Under the pieces are notes generated by a model, which searched no databases, had not been told where the DNA came from, and was given only the letters and a program-made list of their open reading frames with translations. The translations under genes were made by a program, and so were the position numbers. This document shows positions 21,976 to 32,395 of a stretch of 43,896 bases of DNA, one piece after another. Source of the stretch: Byssochlamys sp. IMV 00236 (lineage: Eukaryota; Ascomycota; Eurotiomycetes; Eurotiales; Thermoascaceae); the NCBI GenBank assembly GCA_001931875.2, contig MSJH02000014.1, forward strand, positions 1-43,896. The letters are read 5' to 3'. Numbering within the stretch: position 1 is the first letter of the stretch; the number at the start of each line of letters is the position of its first letter.

Positions 21976-23052
21976 ATGGAAATACCTCCTGAATTAAAAT
22001 ACATCACACCTTATATTCAACGTGGTCAAGAACTACTATCAAGAGAGCCTGTTGTGGCTTATTATGGTAATGTATATACATTGTAGAGTTATTCATTTAA
22101 CATGTAGTTTAGCTCAGTATTATGCTGCAAAACTCGCCATTAGCAGAGGTCCTCGTACAAAAGAAACAAATGAATACTTGTCTCACCTGCTTGAGTCCCT
22201 AGAGACTGTAAATATTGATATAAAAGAAATACTCTATTGACCGTATTGTATGTAGCAAAAGAAAAGCTTAGGTGACAATGAAGCTGTTACAAACGACTTG
22301 GTTGGTTATGCTCATATTGAAAACTTTGCTTTAAAGATATTTTTAAATGCAGATAATGAAGACAGAGCAGGAAAGGCAAGCAAGTAAGTTGTGGATAGAA
22401 AATAAGGGTAAAAGCTTATTGATTCTCGTGATCAATAGAAAGACAGCAAAGACTTTCTTGGCTGCATCTGTCTTTTTAGAGCTTTTAAAGACATTTGGAG
22501 ATATTGATTCTGAAGTAAGAATGAAGCGTATTATGTATTTATATAACCATCATATCCGTACAGGTTGAAGCAAAAATCAAATATGCAAAATGGAAGGCAA
22601 CCGATATCATGAAAGCCTTACGTGAAGGACGTCAACCCACAGCTGGTCCACCAATAGATGAGTCAGAACAACAAGAGCAAGTTCCTTCTATCTCAGAATT
22701 TCCAAGTCCTCCATCAAATTTCACCGCACCTCTGCCATCCGCAAACAGTCAGCTACCTGATGTGCCCACTGCACCTGCTGCACCTGTTGTACCTGCCGTC
22801 ACCGCTCCGCCCCCTGTACCAGCTGCTGCACCCGCACCTGCGCCTATTCCCTCTTCCTTACCAGTACAATCGCCTGTATCCACCATGACAGTAGCTGAGG
22901 TTTCAAGTGTGGATATTTCACACGCTCAAAAGTGTGCCAAATGGGCTATCAGTGCTCTAAACTTTGAAGACATAATCACGGCACGTCAAATGTTTTTGGA
23001 CGCATTGAATGCGATTGGGTTCAATGAGAAAAATGATTTTGGTAACAAATAA
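21976..23052 (+). CDS. VTA1: Vta1/LIP5, activator of the Vps4 ATPase in ESCRT-III disassembly
   Basis: Five exons: 21976-22066, 22113-22207, 22256-22383, 22439-22514, 22564-23052 (292 aa). The N-terminal MIT-type domain has PELKYITPYIQRGQELLSREPVVAYYAQYYAAKLAI and later FLAASVFLELL-TFGDID and KIKYAKWKATDIMKAL, matching Vta1. A Pro/Ala/Val-rich linker (residues about 180-245) precedes the C-terminal VSL/SBP domain, AQKCAKWAISALNFEDIITARQMFLDAL, which dimerises and binds Vps4. Intron 1 uses the GTTTAG acceptor rather than the first TAG; only that choice gives AYYAQYY. It works on multivesicular bodies at endosomes. The AATAAA at 23048-23053 overlaps the stop codon, and the next gene's stop is 18 bp away on the other strand. 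Confidence 0.92.
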
Positions 23053-23053
23053 A
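23048..23053 (+). terminator. AATAAA overlapping the VTA1 stop codon
   Basis: The polyadenylation signal AATAAA contains the TAA stop of VTA1. Cleavage 15-30 bases downstream would place the transcript end inside the CSN2 coding region on the other strand. Confidence 0.5.
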
Positions 23054-23070
23054 ATCTCTGTTTTTATTAA

Positions 23071-24824
23071 TTATGTAGCTTTCGACAATACTGTTTTGCA
23101 TAAACTAGATACGTTCTCTGACCAAGCAGCCAATGCTTCATATTTATGCGCATCCGTAGTTCTCCTTTCAAGTTCAAGTCGACGATTCACTTGATCAATT
23201 TTCCCTGATATTCTGTCGTCTAGAATAAGTCCTACGAGTAATTCTTCAACTTCATCTTCTGGTATATTTAATTGCTTTCCAGAAGAAAAAAAAATATAGG
23301 TGAGCATTCCACATGAATGCTTAATATTATGAGTTACCTTTGATATGAAGTTTATATCAATACGTGTATAGGGCTTGATCAGTTTAATGACTACTTGTGT
23401 TCGAATATTTCTCAAGACGTCATCAATATAAGCACGAATAAAAGGATCGCCCATGATTGCATTATGGTTTGCTAAAGGAAGGATGGTTCATAATGTATCT
23501 CTTTTTATAATCCTTTTCTTTTACCTTTTAAGATTTGTTCAAATTCAGCAATATCTTTTCTTTGAAAAGCACTGACCAGGTTTGTCATTGCTTCTATCTC
23601 TTTATCATTTTTATATCTAATCTATCATGTTAGTTTACATGAATATACTTTTAGATATCCATACGGTTTGGTCTCTTGAGAATCAAATGGATTGATCTGA
23701 GATTCTGTCAGCATGTTGGCTAATACAAGGTATTTCAACACTTGTATACGCTGTGGACTACCAGCTTCATCATAGTTTTTAAATGATTCAAAAAAATCCA
23801 TCTGAGCAGCATCCCATTGTTCTACAGACAATCTTAGATATATACACACACTACAAAATATATAAACTTACTTTCACTCATATGCATTTTACCACCACAT
23901 TCTCTAATGACACCCATGATACGAGGATGTGGTATAGCTGATTTAACAGATAAACATTGCTGATACAGTTCTTTTAGCTTTTTGTTATTCTTGGTTTCTG
24001 TACACATTTGGATTTCCAGCGCGAGTATTTCTAATAGATGCGTTCCTTTTCTTTGATCATCTGTTCCATCATCCTTTTGACATGCAACGTGTAACTGATT
24101 CAATATCTTGCTCAATCTTCCATATTCTTTTCTATCCAACCATAGTTTTGCTAGTTTTAGGTTGATTTTGACCCATAATCTTTCATTTTTTGTTTCAATC
24201 ATTGAATCTAGGGTTGTTTCATATAATCTCTCCATAAATGATGTATTTTCTGTAGAAGATACATAATCTAATATGTTGTTGATACTCTTTTCGCTGTAAT
24301 TTCTTGACACGGCTGATTTGACATAAGTCAACAACTGACAATAGTATTTTAATGTCTATACAGAGAGAAGAGTTAATGTTATACAGCATTGTATAAATAA
24401 CACGTACATCATCTAATTTGTCAAGTTGAAATGATATCTTGATCATTTGCTTTAAAGCCTTAAACCCCCTAAATGTAACTATGAATGAATTTTTTATGCG
24501 CATTATTTTACTATTTTATGCTTTTACCAGTCGCCCTTTTCTTCTTCTGTATCAACTACGCTTTGGAACTCTGCAAGAGCTTCTTGAGGATCATCTTCCT
24601 TTTTAGCTAGATAATTATATAAGTCTCATATATGTCTTGTTTTATATATTACCTTTTGCATTATAATATTTGTTTTCTAAATCAACATCGGGTTCATCTT
24701 GGTCTTCATCGTCTTCATATTCAAAATCATAATCCTAACAAAAAGTCATTTTAATATATCAAACGCGTATATATTCATATCTTACTTCTTCGTCTTCAAG
24801 CATAAAGTCATCGTCGTCACTCAT
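23071..24824 (-). CDS. CSN2: COP9 signalosome subunit 2
   Basis: Nine exons: 24824-24786, 24734-24653, 24606-24528, 24468-24408, 24355-23872, 23821-23665, 23616-23525, 23471-23338, 23274-23071 (443 aa). CSN2 is part of the complex that removes NEDD8 from cullins. The acidic start [13 protein letters not shown] with YDFEYEDDE, then [12 protein letters not shown], is the CSN2 N-terminus that contacts the cullin-RING ligase. Next come helical repeats ([44 protein letters not shown]), the motif [39 protein letters not shown], and a C-terminal PCI/winged-helix part ([27 protein letters not shown]). Exon 6 ends after CC with a GTATGG donor, so that PYKND is restored. At 443 aa it matches the usual length. 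Confidence 0.95.
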
Positions 24825-24967
24825 TTTTATAATGAAACGAAAAAAAGAAAGAAAGAAAGAGAGAGAGAAAAAGTTAAACTCACGTCACTTCTTTTTTTTT
24901 TTTGTTATTTACCTTATTAAGACACCACTTGTTTGACCTTTTCATTCTCTCTTTATTTTTGTAATAA
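24825..24967. promoter_or_regulatory. Divergent promoter shared by CSN2 and the Raptor gene (143 bp)
   Basis: Start codons of CSN2 (minus) and the Raptor gene (plus) are 143 bp apart. The stretch holds purine-rich (GAAAGAAAGAGAGAGAG) and T-rich tracts and a CACGTCAC sequence near 24880, but no clear TATA box. Confidence 0.6.
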
Positions 24968-27900
24968 ATGGTATCAACAACAATAGATAACGAAGACGCA
25001 AAAAGTACCAGTTCAACATTAGTCAATGGAGGAGAAACAACAAGAAATAACCATAATGTGCAAATGAGACATGGTTTTGACCAAGAACTATATGAAGAAG
25101 ACATTATTCGCTTTCTTTATTATTCAGAAAAGCGACATGAGACTAATGGCAAACCAAATACACTGACGAAAAATACTTTAAAGGATTGGGTAAACGACAT
25201 GTTGTGATTAATGTCTAATGCTTATGCATATTCTCTTTTGTTCTATCTATTATAGCGTTTAAGAGAAAGAATAAAGACTGTATCAGGTAATGTTTACTTT
25301 TGTGGAGAAAAAAAGTTTTATCAACACGCACAATAGGACTCTTGGTCGTCTGTCTCAACATTGGCACAGATCCTCCAGATGTTGTAAAGACAAATCCTTG
25401 TGCCAAACTAGAATGCTGGATAGACCCTTTTCTACTCGTTCCTTCAAAATCATTAGAGGCTATTGGAAAGAACTTACATAATCAATATGAAACTATCAAC
25501 GGGCGTACACGGTTTAAACTATCACTTGATCCTTCAGTGGAGGAAACCAAAAAGGTGTGCTGTCAAATGCGACGAAACGCAAAAGAAGAACGAATACTAT
25601 TTCACTATAATGGTCATGGCGTGCCTAAGCCAACCACAAGCGGCGAAATTTGGGTGTTCAACCGAAACTATACTCAATATATCCCCGTTTCTCTATTTGA
25701 TCTTCAGTCATGGCTAGGATCGCCCGTTATTTATGTTTGGGACTGCTCAGCGGCTGGTAATATTATTAATGCATTCAATCGATTTGCCGAACAACGAGAT
25801 TCAGAAGCTATGCGATTATCACAAGAACAGCATCATCCGACAACTTCTTGGAAAGATTCCATTCAGTTGGCTGCCTGTGGCCCGACAGAAACGTTACCCA
25901 TGAATCCTGATTTACCTGCTGATGTCTTTACAGCTTGCCTGACAACGCCTATCGAAATGTCGCTTAGATGGGTTGTCATGCGTAATCCACTGCTGACATC
26001 TAATATTACCATGGACATGGTCCTACAGTTACCCGGTCGCGCGACCGAACGACGAACACCCCTGGGCGAGCTGAATTGGATATTTACGGCAGTGACAGAT
26101 ACGATCGCGTGGTGCGTGTTACAAGATCAACCCGAATTATTTAAACGATTGTTCAGACAAGACTTGATGGTGGCCTCCATGTTTAGAAACTTTTTATTGG
26201 CCGACCGTATTATGCGATCTTATCAATGTACACCGATGTCTACACCAAAACTGCCAGAGACTCATGATCATCCCATGTGGCAAGCTTGGGATCTCGCTGT
26301 CGATATGTGTCTGTTTCAACTACCTGCGCTCAAGGCTGCCGAAGCAGGTGGGCCGCCTTACGACTATCAACCGAGCACGTTCTTTTCGGAACAGTTGACT
26401 GCATTCGAAGTCTGGCTATCAGAAGGTGCTGTGAATCCAAAGATCCCGGAACAGCTGCCTATCGTGCTCCAAGTGTTACTCAGTCAAGTACACCGTCTGC
26501 GTGCTCTTATCTTGCTTAGTCGATTTTTAGATCTCGGACCATGGGCCGTCAATGCCGCTCTTTCGGTTGGTATCTTTCCTTATGTGCTTAAGTTACTACA
26601 AAGTCCTGCTGCCGAACTCAAACCTGTGCTGGTCTTCATCTGGGCTCGTATTCTGGCTGTTGATCGATCTTGTCAAAACGATCTCCTCAAGGATCACGGC
26701 TATGCTTACTTTATCAACATTCTCACACCCAATAACGCCATGCTCAGTATTCCTCATGTGTCGGAACATCGAGCGATGAGTGCATTTATCCTGTCTGTCT
26801 TTTGCACAGATTTTAGAACAGGACAGCAGGCTTGCTTGAGAGGAAATGTCATATCCGCTTGTTTAGCTCATGTGAATGATCCAGATCCTCTTCTTCGTCA
26901 GTGGGTTTGTCTTTGTTTGGCTCAAGTATGGTTAAACAATAGCGAAGCGAAATCGATTGCCATTAATGAGAATGGACATGAAAAGTTGACTGCATTACTG
27001 AATGACAGTGTGCCTGAGGTGCGTGCCTCGGCCATGTATGCCCTTGGTACTTTCCTGTCAGATCCAAACAAGACAGAGCAAATTGTCAATATTGAGCACA
27101 ACATTGCCATCTCTGCTCTCTGTGTCATGTCTGATGGCTCATCCATGGTCCGACGTGAATTTGTGATTGCATTATCCCATATTGTTCATCAAGCAGGTCC
27201 CGCCAAGTTTTTGGCAGCTGCCACTCAGACCATTGAAGAGGATCAGCGTATAAATGATAAATTAAGAGGATCAGGTGCAAGACAGTCTGACTGGCGAGCG
27301 GCACTTGACGGCCATTTTGGATCCTCCAGCTATGATTCGGTGTACGCTGTTCTCTGGAAGGCGTTACTCAACTTATCTGTAGATCCTCATCCTGACGTAT
27401 CAAAGGCTGCTTCCATTGTAGTAGATCACATCACAACCATGCTGCTCAACACACCATTGGTTGGGGAGTATGCGTCCAATTTAGCAAGAGAACAACAGTC
27501 TGCAAATGGCGCTGTTGCTACTGCTAGTACAAGTAGTGCGTCCCCCACCACTACTGTGGATGACCAAGAACTGCTTCGTGCAGCTACCAATCCTCATGCT
27601 CGTCGACCTACCAAGTTGACTCGCTCCGTTTCATTTGCATCAACACTACGCACGATATATAATTTTGGAAACTATTCTTATCAAGAACCGCCTAACGGAA
27701 ATAATGCAGATCAGCCTCAGTCACAGCGCCAACAGAAGAGTATACATAGCTCTCATGAAGAAAAGACACTGCCGCTTTCATCAGGCTTCTATGATTGGAG
27801 TTGTGAATATTTTACAGAACCACAGATGCGTGCAGCTGAAGCTGACGAGCCAGGAAGTGTGATATATACCCAACGTAAATGGAGAAGAAGTCGAAACGAA

Positions 27901-29307
27901 AAGATTTTACAAGAATCAAACATGACCAAAGGCATGGCAGGTAGAGTATACAACAGATGTAAAGACGGTTTTTTATCAACATGTGTTTCATATAGGGTCC
28001 AGTCGATGGGACGAGCAACTGATTTCAATGTTTAATGATACTGAAGCCTCTCTATTAACATTCCATCAATTCGAGCCTCATCTAGTAGCAGCGGATTCAT
28101 ATAATTGTCTAGTGTAAGCTTAGTTTATTTGGGTATATTTCAGTTTTTATTGACATGCGCATCACAGAGTATGGGACTGGAAAACAGGCGCTCCGCTTAG
28201 TGTGATTGATAACCATAACCCTACACATAGCAGAATAACAGACATGAAATTTTTGAATGAAGAAGACGTGGCCCTGCTCTTGACTGGCTCAGGCAAGTCT
28301 TTTTTTTTTCGCATGTATATTTTCAAAACTCACCTTGAATGTAGATGATGGTGTTGTTCGTCTTTACAAGAACTATGATCAGGAGCAGGCAATCCTAGTT
28401 AGTTCATGGCGTGCTTTAAAAGATATGGAAAAGAGCAACTCAAGACAGAGTGGACTGGTCACTGATTGGCATCAGGCTCGTGGTTATCTCTTTACAGGTG
28501 GTGATTCTAAAGTGATTAAAATATGGGATGCACATCAAGAACTTCCCGTCATGGTAATTTGAACCCCCCCTTCTAAAATAACATTCATCTCACCTATCCT
28601 ATAGGATATCCCTACACAATCCTTGGCATGCGTCACAAGTATTACTAGCGATCAAGTAAGTGGTAATGTCATTGTCGCTGGTTTTGGCGATGGATCCATT
28701 GGTGTCTATGATCGTCGATTAAGTCCACAAGAAAGGTATAAAAAAAACTAAAAGAGTTAGGTATTTACTTTTATTATAGCTTGGTCAAGAAATGGGACGA
28801 GCATAAGGCTTGGATCACAAACATTCATCTACAGAGAGAAGGTACTAGAGAACTGGTCTCTGGTGGATTTGAAGGTGATATCAAGATTTGGGATATTCGT
28901 GAATCACAATCCATAAAGACGATCGAAGCACACACTCACAGTGAGATGACTTCATTAGCTGTTCATGACCATAGCTATGTTATGGCGAGGTAATATGCTC
29001 ATGTGAATCAGATGGAGAATACTCATGCTTATATATATATATATATATATAGTGCTGGTGCTGACCAAGTCATTAAAGTTTGGAATATGGATGGTTATAG
29101 ACTTTCGACCATTCGTCCCTCGTCCGGCTTTTTGAGTCAAAAGGCGACATCAACAAGAGCACTCTCCTTCCACCCAAACCTTATGGTTATGGCAGCGAGT
29201 GGAACAGATGGATATATTACAGTAAGTTATAATGAATAGTATATATATGTGTGTGTGCTTATCTTTTTTAGTTATATGGCGCACATATCGCAAATGGAAA
29301 TATGTAA
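24968..29307 (+). CDS. Raptor/Kog1, substrate-binding subunit of TORC1
   Basis: Ten exons: 24968-25189, 25256-25286, 25337-27940, 27996-28113, 28168-28292, 28345-28553, 28605-28735, 28780-28989, 29053-29221, 29272-29307 (1284 aa). Raptor presents substrates to TOR kinase. The N-terminal RNC/caspase-like domain shows VVKTNPCAKLECWIDP, HYNGHGVP (about residue 173) and VWDCSAAG (about 220); the His-Cys pair is present although Raptor is not a known protease. An armadillo/HEAT region covers about 330-700 (VLLSQVHRLRALILLSRFLDLGPWAV), then a disordered Ser/Pro linker, then WD40 repeats (about 960-1284; VVWDWKTG, VIKIWDAH, IKIWDIRES, VIKVWNMDG). Seven of nine introns fall in the last third. The fifth intron has a GC donor, and the eighth ends in a TA repeat. 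Confidence 0.95.
28293..28344 (+). other. GC-AG intron of the Raptor gene
   Basis: The intron begins GCAAGT and ends GTAG. Only this boundary joins TGS to DDGVVRLY in frame; no GT donor nearby gives the conserved WD40 sequence. GC-AG introns are a known minor class handled by the U2 spliceosome. Confidence 0.8.
29030..29051. repeat. TA repeat forming the 3' end of Raptor intron 8
   Basis: About 11 TA units run directly into the AG acceptor at 29051-29052, replacing the polypyrimidine tract. Repeat length changes could shift the distance from branch point to acceptor. Confidence 0.85.
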
Positions 29308-29378
29308 AATATGTCGACATGTATATCTTTTTATTATTATTCTACCTAGTAAAGCCACTATTATTATTATTATTTTTA

Positions 29379-31678
29379 TTACCACTTGATTCGACTAAAG
29401 ATGGTTGGCGGGGTATTAGCATCTGGTTCATATTCACGAGCTTTTGTTTTGATGCCTTCCATAATCTCTTTAAACGTCGATTTGTCTAAATCATCACGTT
29501 TGCTCAAGATGCTTTCAACAAACGCCAGAGGCACATCAGGATAAGCTTGTCTGAGCGTATAATAATCTACAAAGACCATGCGTCGATTACTTTCTAGTAA
29601 TGTATGCACCTTTTCTAATACATCAAAGTGTTCCTCCATTTCCTTCACCGATGTATACTTTGCAAAGAAATTGAATGAGATGCGTACGTCGTTTTCAATA
29701 CGTTCCAGGCACGAATTCATCAAAAACTTGGCATTCTTATGCCTCATAGCCTCTAAATACAGCATCAAGAAACGATCCAGCATGTCGCGTATCAATTGGT
29801 CAAAGATGAATGGATTCAAGTGAACAAAGTCGCTGCAGTAATCTTTAAAGGTCTCAATGATAGACGGGACCAAAGGTTGTTCATACCAAGTAGTGGTAAA
29901 CAGTTCATTAAACACCGGCCTAATATCATTAAATGTTACTTCCAAAAGGGCTTCTCGTGCACTGGCCGCGATCTGTAAGTAACCGTTGATAGCCGTCGAT
30001 AGTTTTTCCTCTACTTGTGATTTATAGTTGGCATCCACAATAGAGGGTACACGGTTCAAGATATCATTCACAAAGTCTGAGCATTTAATTTGATCGTTAG
30101 CAAGAGCCATCACGTACTCTATAAAGCCATCGCCAGGCTGCTCCAGTTGTTTTTGAAGTTCGGAAGCTAGCAGCTTCTTCCAAAAGCTCTGTGAATCCTT
30201 CATGACCTTGTGACATTCATTAACTACAAGATAAAGCAGTTTGCCCTGATTCGCTTCAGCAGCGACATCGATTTGTTGATTGATAATTTGAAATAGGTCC
30301 ACAGCGCCTGACAGACCAAATTGTCCATCAGGCGACATTTCTGGAGAAGTATCACGAGTAACAAAGTCGCGCGATTCGGCTGACATCAGGTTGGACGTCC
30401 ATTCGACTAACTTTTGACGTACAAGCTTGAGATATTCGCCTACCAACGTTTGTTCCTGACCATCCAAGAGCTGAGGTTCTAGCAGTTCCTCCGTAACTCC
30501 CAGACGAGTGCTCATGGTCGCATAATAATCTCTCACAAACCTCAGTAAGCGTAAGATAGTGCCTGCATCCAAGTCCTGGTGAACCGTTTCATTTAACAGA
30601 TCATACGTGTGTCGATGATATTCGAGTACGAAGTAAGGAAATATTTTGTACTTTTTTGGAAACTTGGGCACCATTTCATCATACACCAACTCAAGCTCGT
30701 CAAAGATAAAATCGGTTGCATCCAGAGCGCCTTGCCAATCCTCGCTCTCCTTGTAAGGTCGAAATATCTCTTCAAAATGTTCAAGGAGTGATTGATGCAG
30801 CTGTTCAAAGAATTCGACTCGATACGACTTGATCGTACGCGGGTTGCCCTCTGCCAGTCTCCACTTTTTATGATTCTGAAGGTCTTGATGACTCGACTGT
30901 GCCTGTCTGGCAGCCAGTGCCTTTTCGTCTGCTGCTTCCTCACACTCGATGATTTTGACTAGTTTCACAATGGTAGATCCGCATCCTTCTTCGACGAGGG
31001 GTATCAGATTTCGGGTGAGACGCCAAAGATGCTGCGTAAAGTCGTCCGAGAGAACGTCGACTCTTCTGAAATATGTCTTGAGAGTGATGAGAACATCGTG
31101 CGGTGAGTCGCGCGCTTGGTGCATGGTCACATCACGAAACTCTTCAAGTTTGAATAGGTGATAGTGAACACGAAGAAGTGAGTCGTGAGGAGAGTAGATG
31201 TCATTTCGCATAGGTGCAAACATGTCTTCTAAATCATCCAGTTGTTGGTATAGTTTTTGAAATGCTCGTACTTTAGCTTCTGTTGCTACAAAGTTTTGAT
31301 GTACTTGAGATATCTATATAGGATCGAGTGTGTCAATATATGCCTTAAAGAGTGATTTCTCACACAAATAGGAGAGTAACTTGCCATGTTGATGCGAGGA
31401 AAGTCTTTAATCATTGACTGAGCATCATAGCATAATGTATCGATGCAACGCATATTCTCTTTTACTCTGCTTATATTTCGACTGGATATCGTCAGCGTTT
31501 CAAGACCTTCTTGAACATGGTCAAGTTGAGACTGAACTCCTGTGTTGAGCTGTGCATCAATAGTTGCTTTTTCTTTAGTTAATTTACGGATGAGTGTGAT
31601 GAGTTTTGAATTAAGGTCGTCTGGATGCTTTAGTAATTCAGCTAATTTATTTACTGCAGCTTCTCTTGCATCTTCCAT
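29379..31678 (-). CDS. SEC6: Exocyst complex subunit Sec6/EXOC3
   Basis: Two exons: 31678-31364 and 31313-29379 (749 aa). Sec6 is a subunit of the exocyst, which tethers secretory vesicles at the plasma membrane. The protein is mostly helical. The start MEDAREAAVNKLAELLKHPDDL resembles EXOC3 N-termini, followed by long coiled-coil segments (residues about 30-110). Later motifs include HQNFVATEAKVRAF, LRVHYHLFKLEEFRD, DFVHLNPFIFDQLIRDMLDRFLMLYLEAM and the family's C-terminal end LRQAYPDVPLAFVESILSKRDDLD-KEIMEGIK. The donor used is GTGAGA after PIC, which keeps phase 0. Length fits family members. It converges on the Raptor gene with 71 bp between stop codons. Confidence 0.93.
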
Positions 31679-32395
31679 TTTTAATATAAAGCTGTGAATC
31701 TGTTGTTTACTGTATTTTGAATTTAATTGGCCAATTTGCGAACTCAATTGGTCAAGATTTTAAAGTCAGCTTGTTCCGCTTTTTGATCAGATAAAAAAAC
31801 ACGACTGAAATATTTCCAAAAACCAAAGTTGAGAAGTTTAGTACAAACAAAAACTCCATTCAACCAAATCCAAAGATAATTCTTAAGTGATTTAACTTCG
31901 CCAAGTTGGGAATGAAAAGTATGAGTTAGTAATGAAAAGAACAACACCTAAGAGATTAAAATTGGTTTTTGTTGAAAAAAAAAAAAAGACTCTTGCTTGG
32001 CGTGACGCCTTGGTAAAAAATATTGTCAGTTTTCATAATAAATATAGCGATACATCTTTACCCAATGACACATATGTCGCACTCTCAGTCTGCAGTACAC
32101 CTTAATGCTTATTTGTACTCCAACCCACCTAGATTACCTTATATATATTCTGCCACTTATGGCAAGAGATGGCTCTTTAAATGAAGTATGGGAGGCGATA
32201 TGGTTTTTCTGAATTCAAGCCTTGGATTAGATTTTGTTCAATAAAAAGACAAAAGGGTACTTTATTATTCATGACATCATCTGCGACTTGGAATTTCTAA
32301 GAATATGAACCAAAACACCAGAGTGTGTGGCGACTTGAAAATTGAAAAGTGCGGCACTTTCTCTTTTTTTTATTTGTTGTACACACTGATCTTGC
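31679..32395. other. Region between Sec6 and the NT5DC-like gene
   Basis: This 717 bp divergent interval should hold both promoters. A minus-strand frame at 31744-31947 preceded by a CTCTTAG acceptor encodes a hydrophobic segment (YLWIWLNGVFVCTKLLNFGF) and stops 66 bp before the Sec6 ATG. It could be the last exon of an unrecognised small gene, but no upstream exon was found. A 41-codon plus-strand frame from 32065 to 32184 is also unrecognised. Neither can be supported as a gene. Confidence 0.3.

Noticed and set aside
23617..23664. Alternative CSN2 intron of 27 nt with donor GTATAT
   Set aside because: It is shorter than any other intron here and would insert seven extra residues before KND; the GTATGG donor with the GATTAG acceptor gives the conserved PYKND with a 48-nt intron.
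32065..32184. Short plus-strand ORF upstream of the NT5DC-like gene
   Set aside because: It has no recognisable homology or expression signal; at about 40 codons it may be chance or an upstream ORF.
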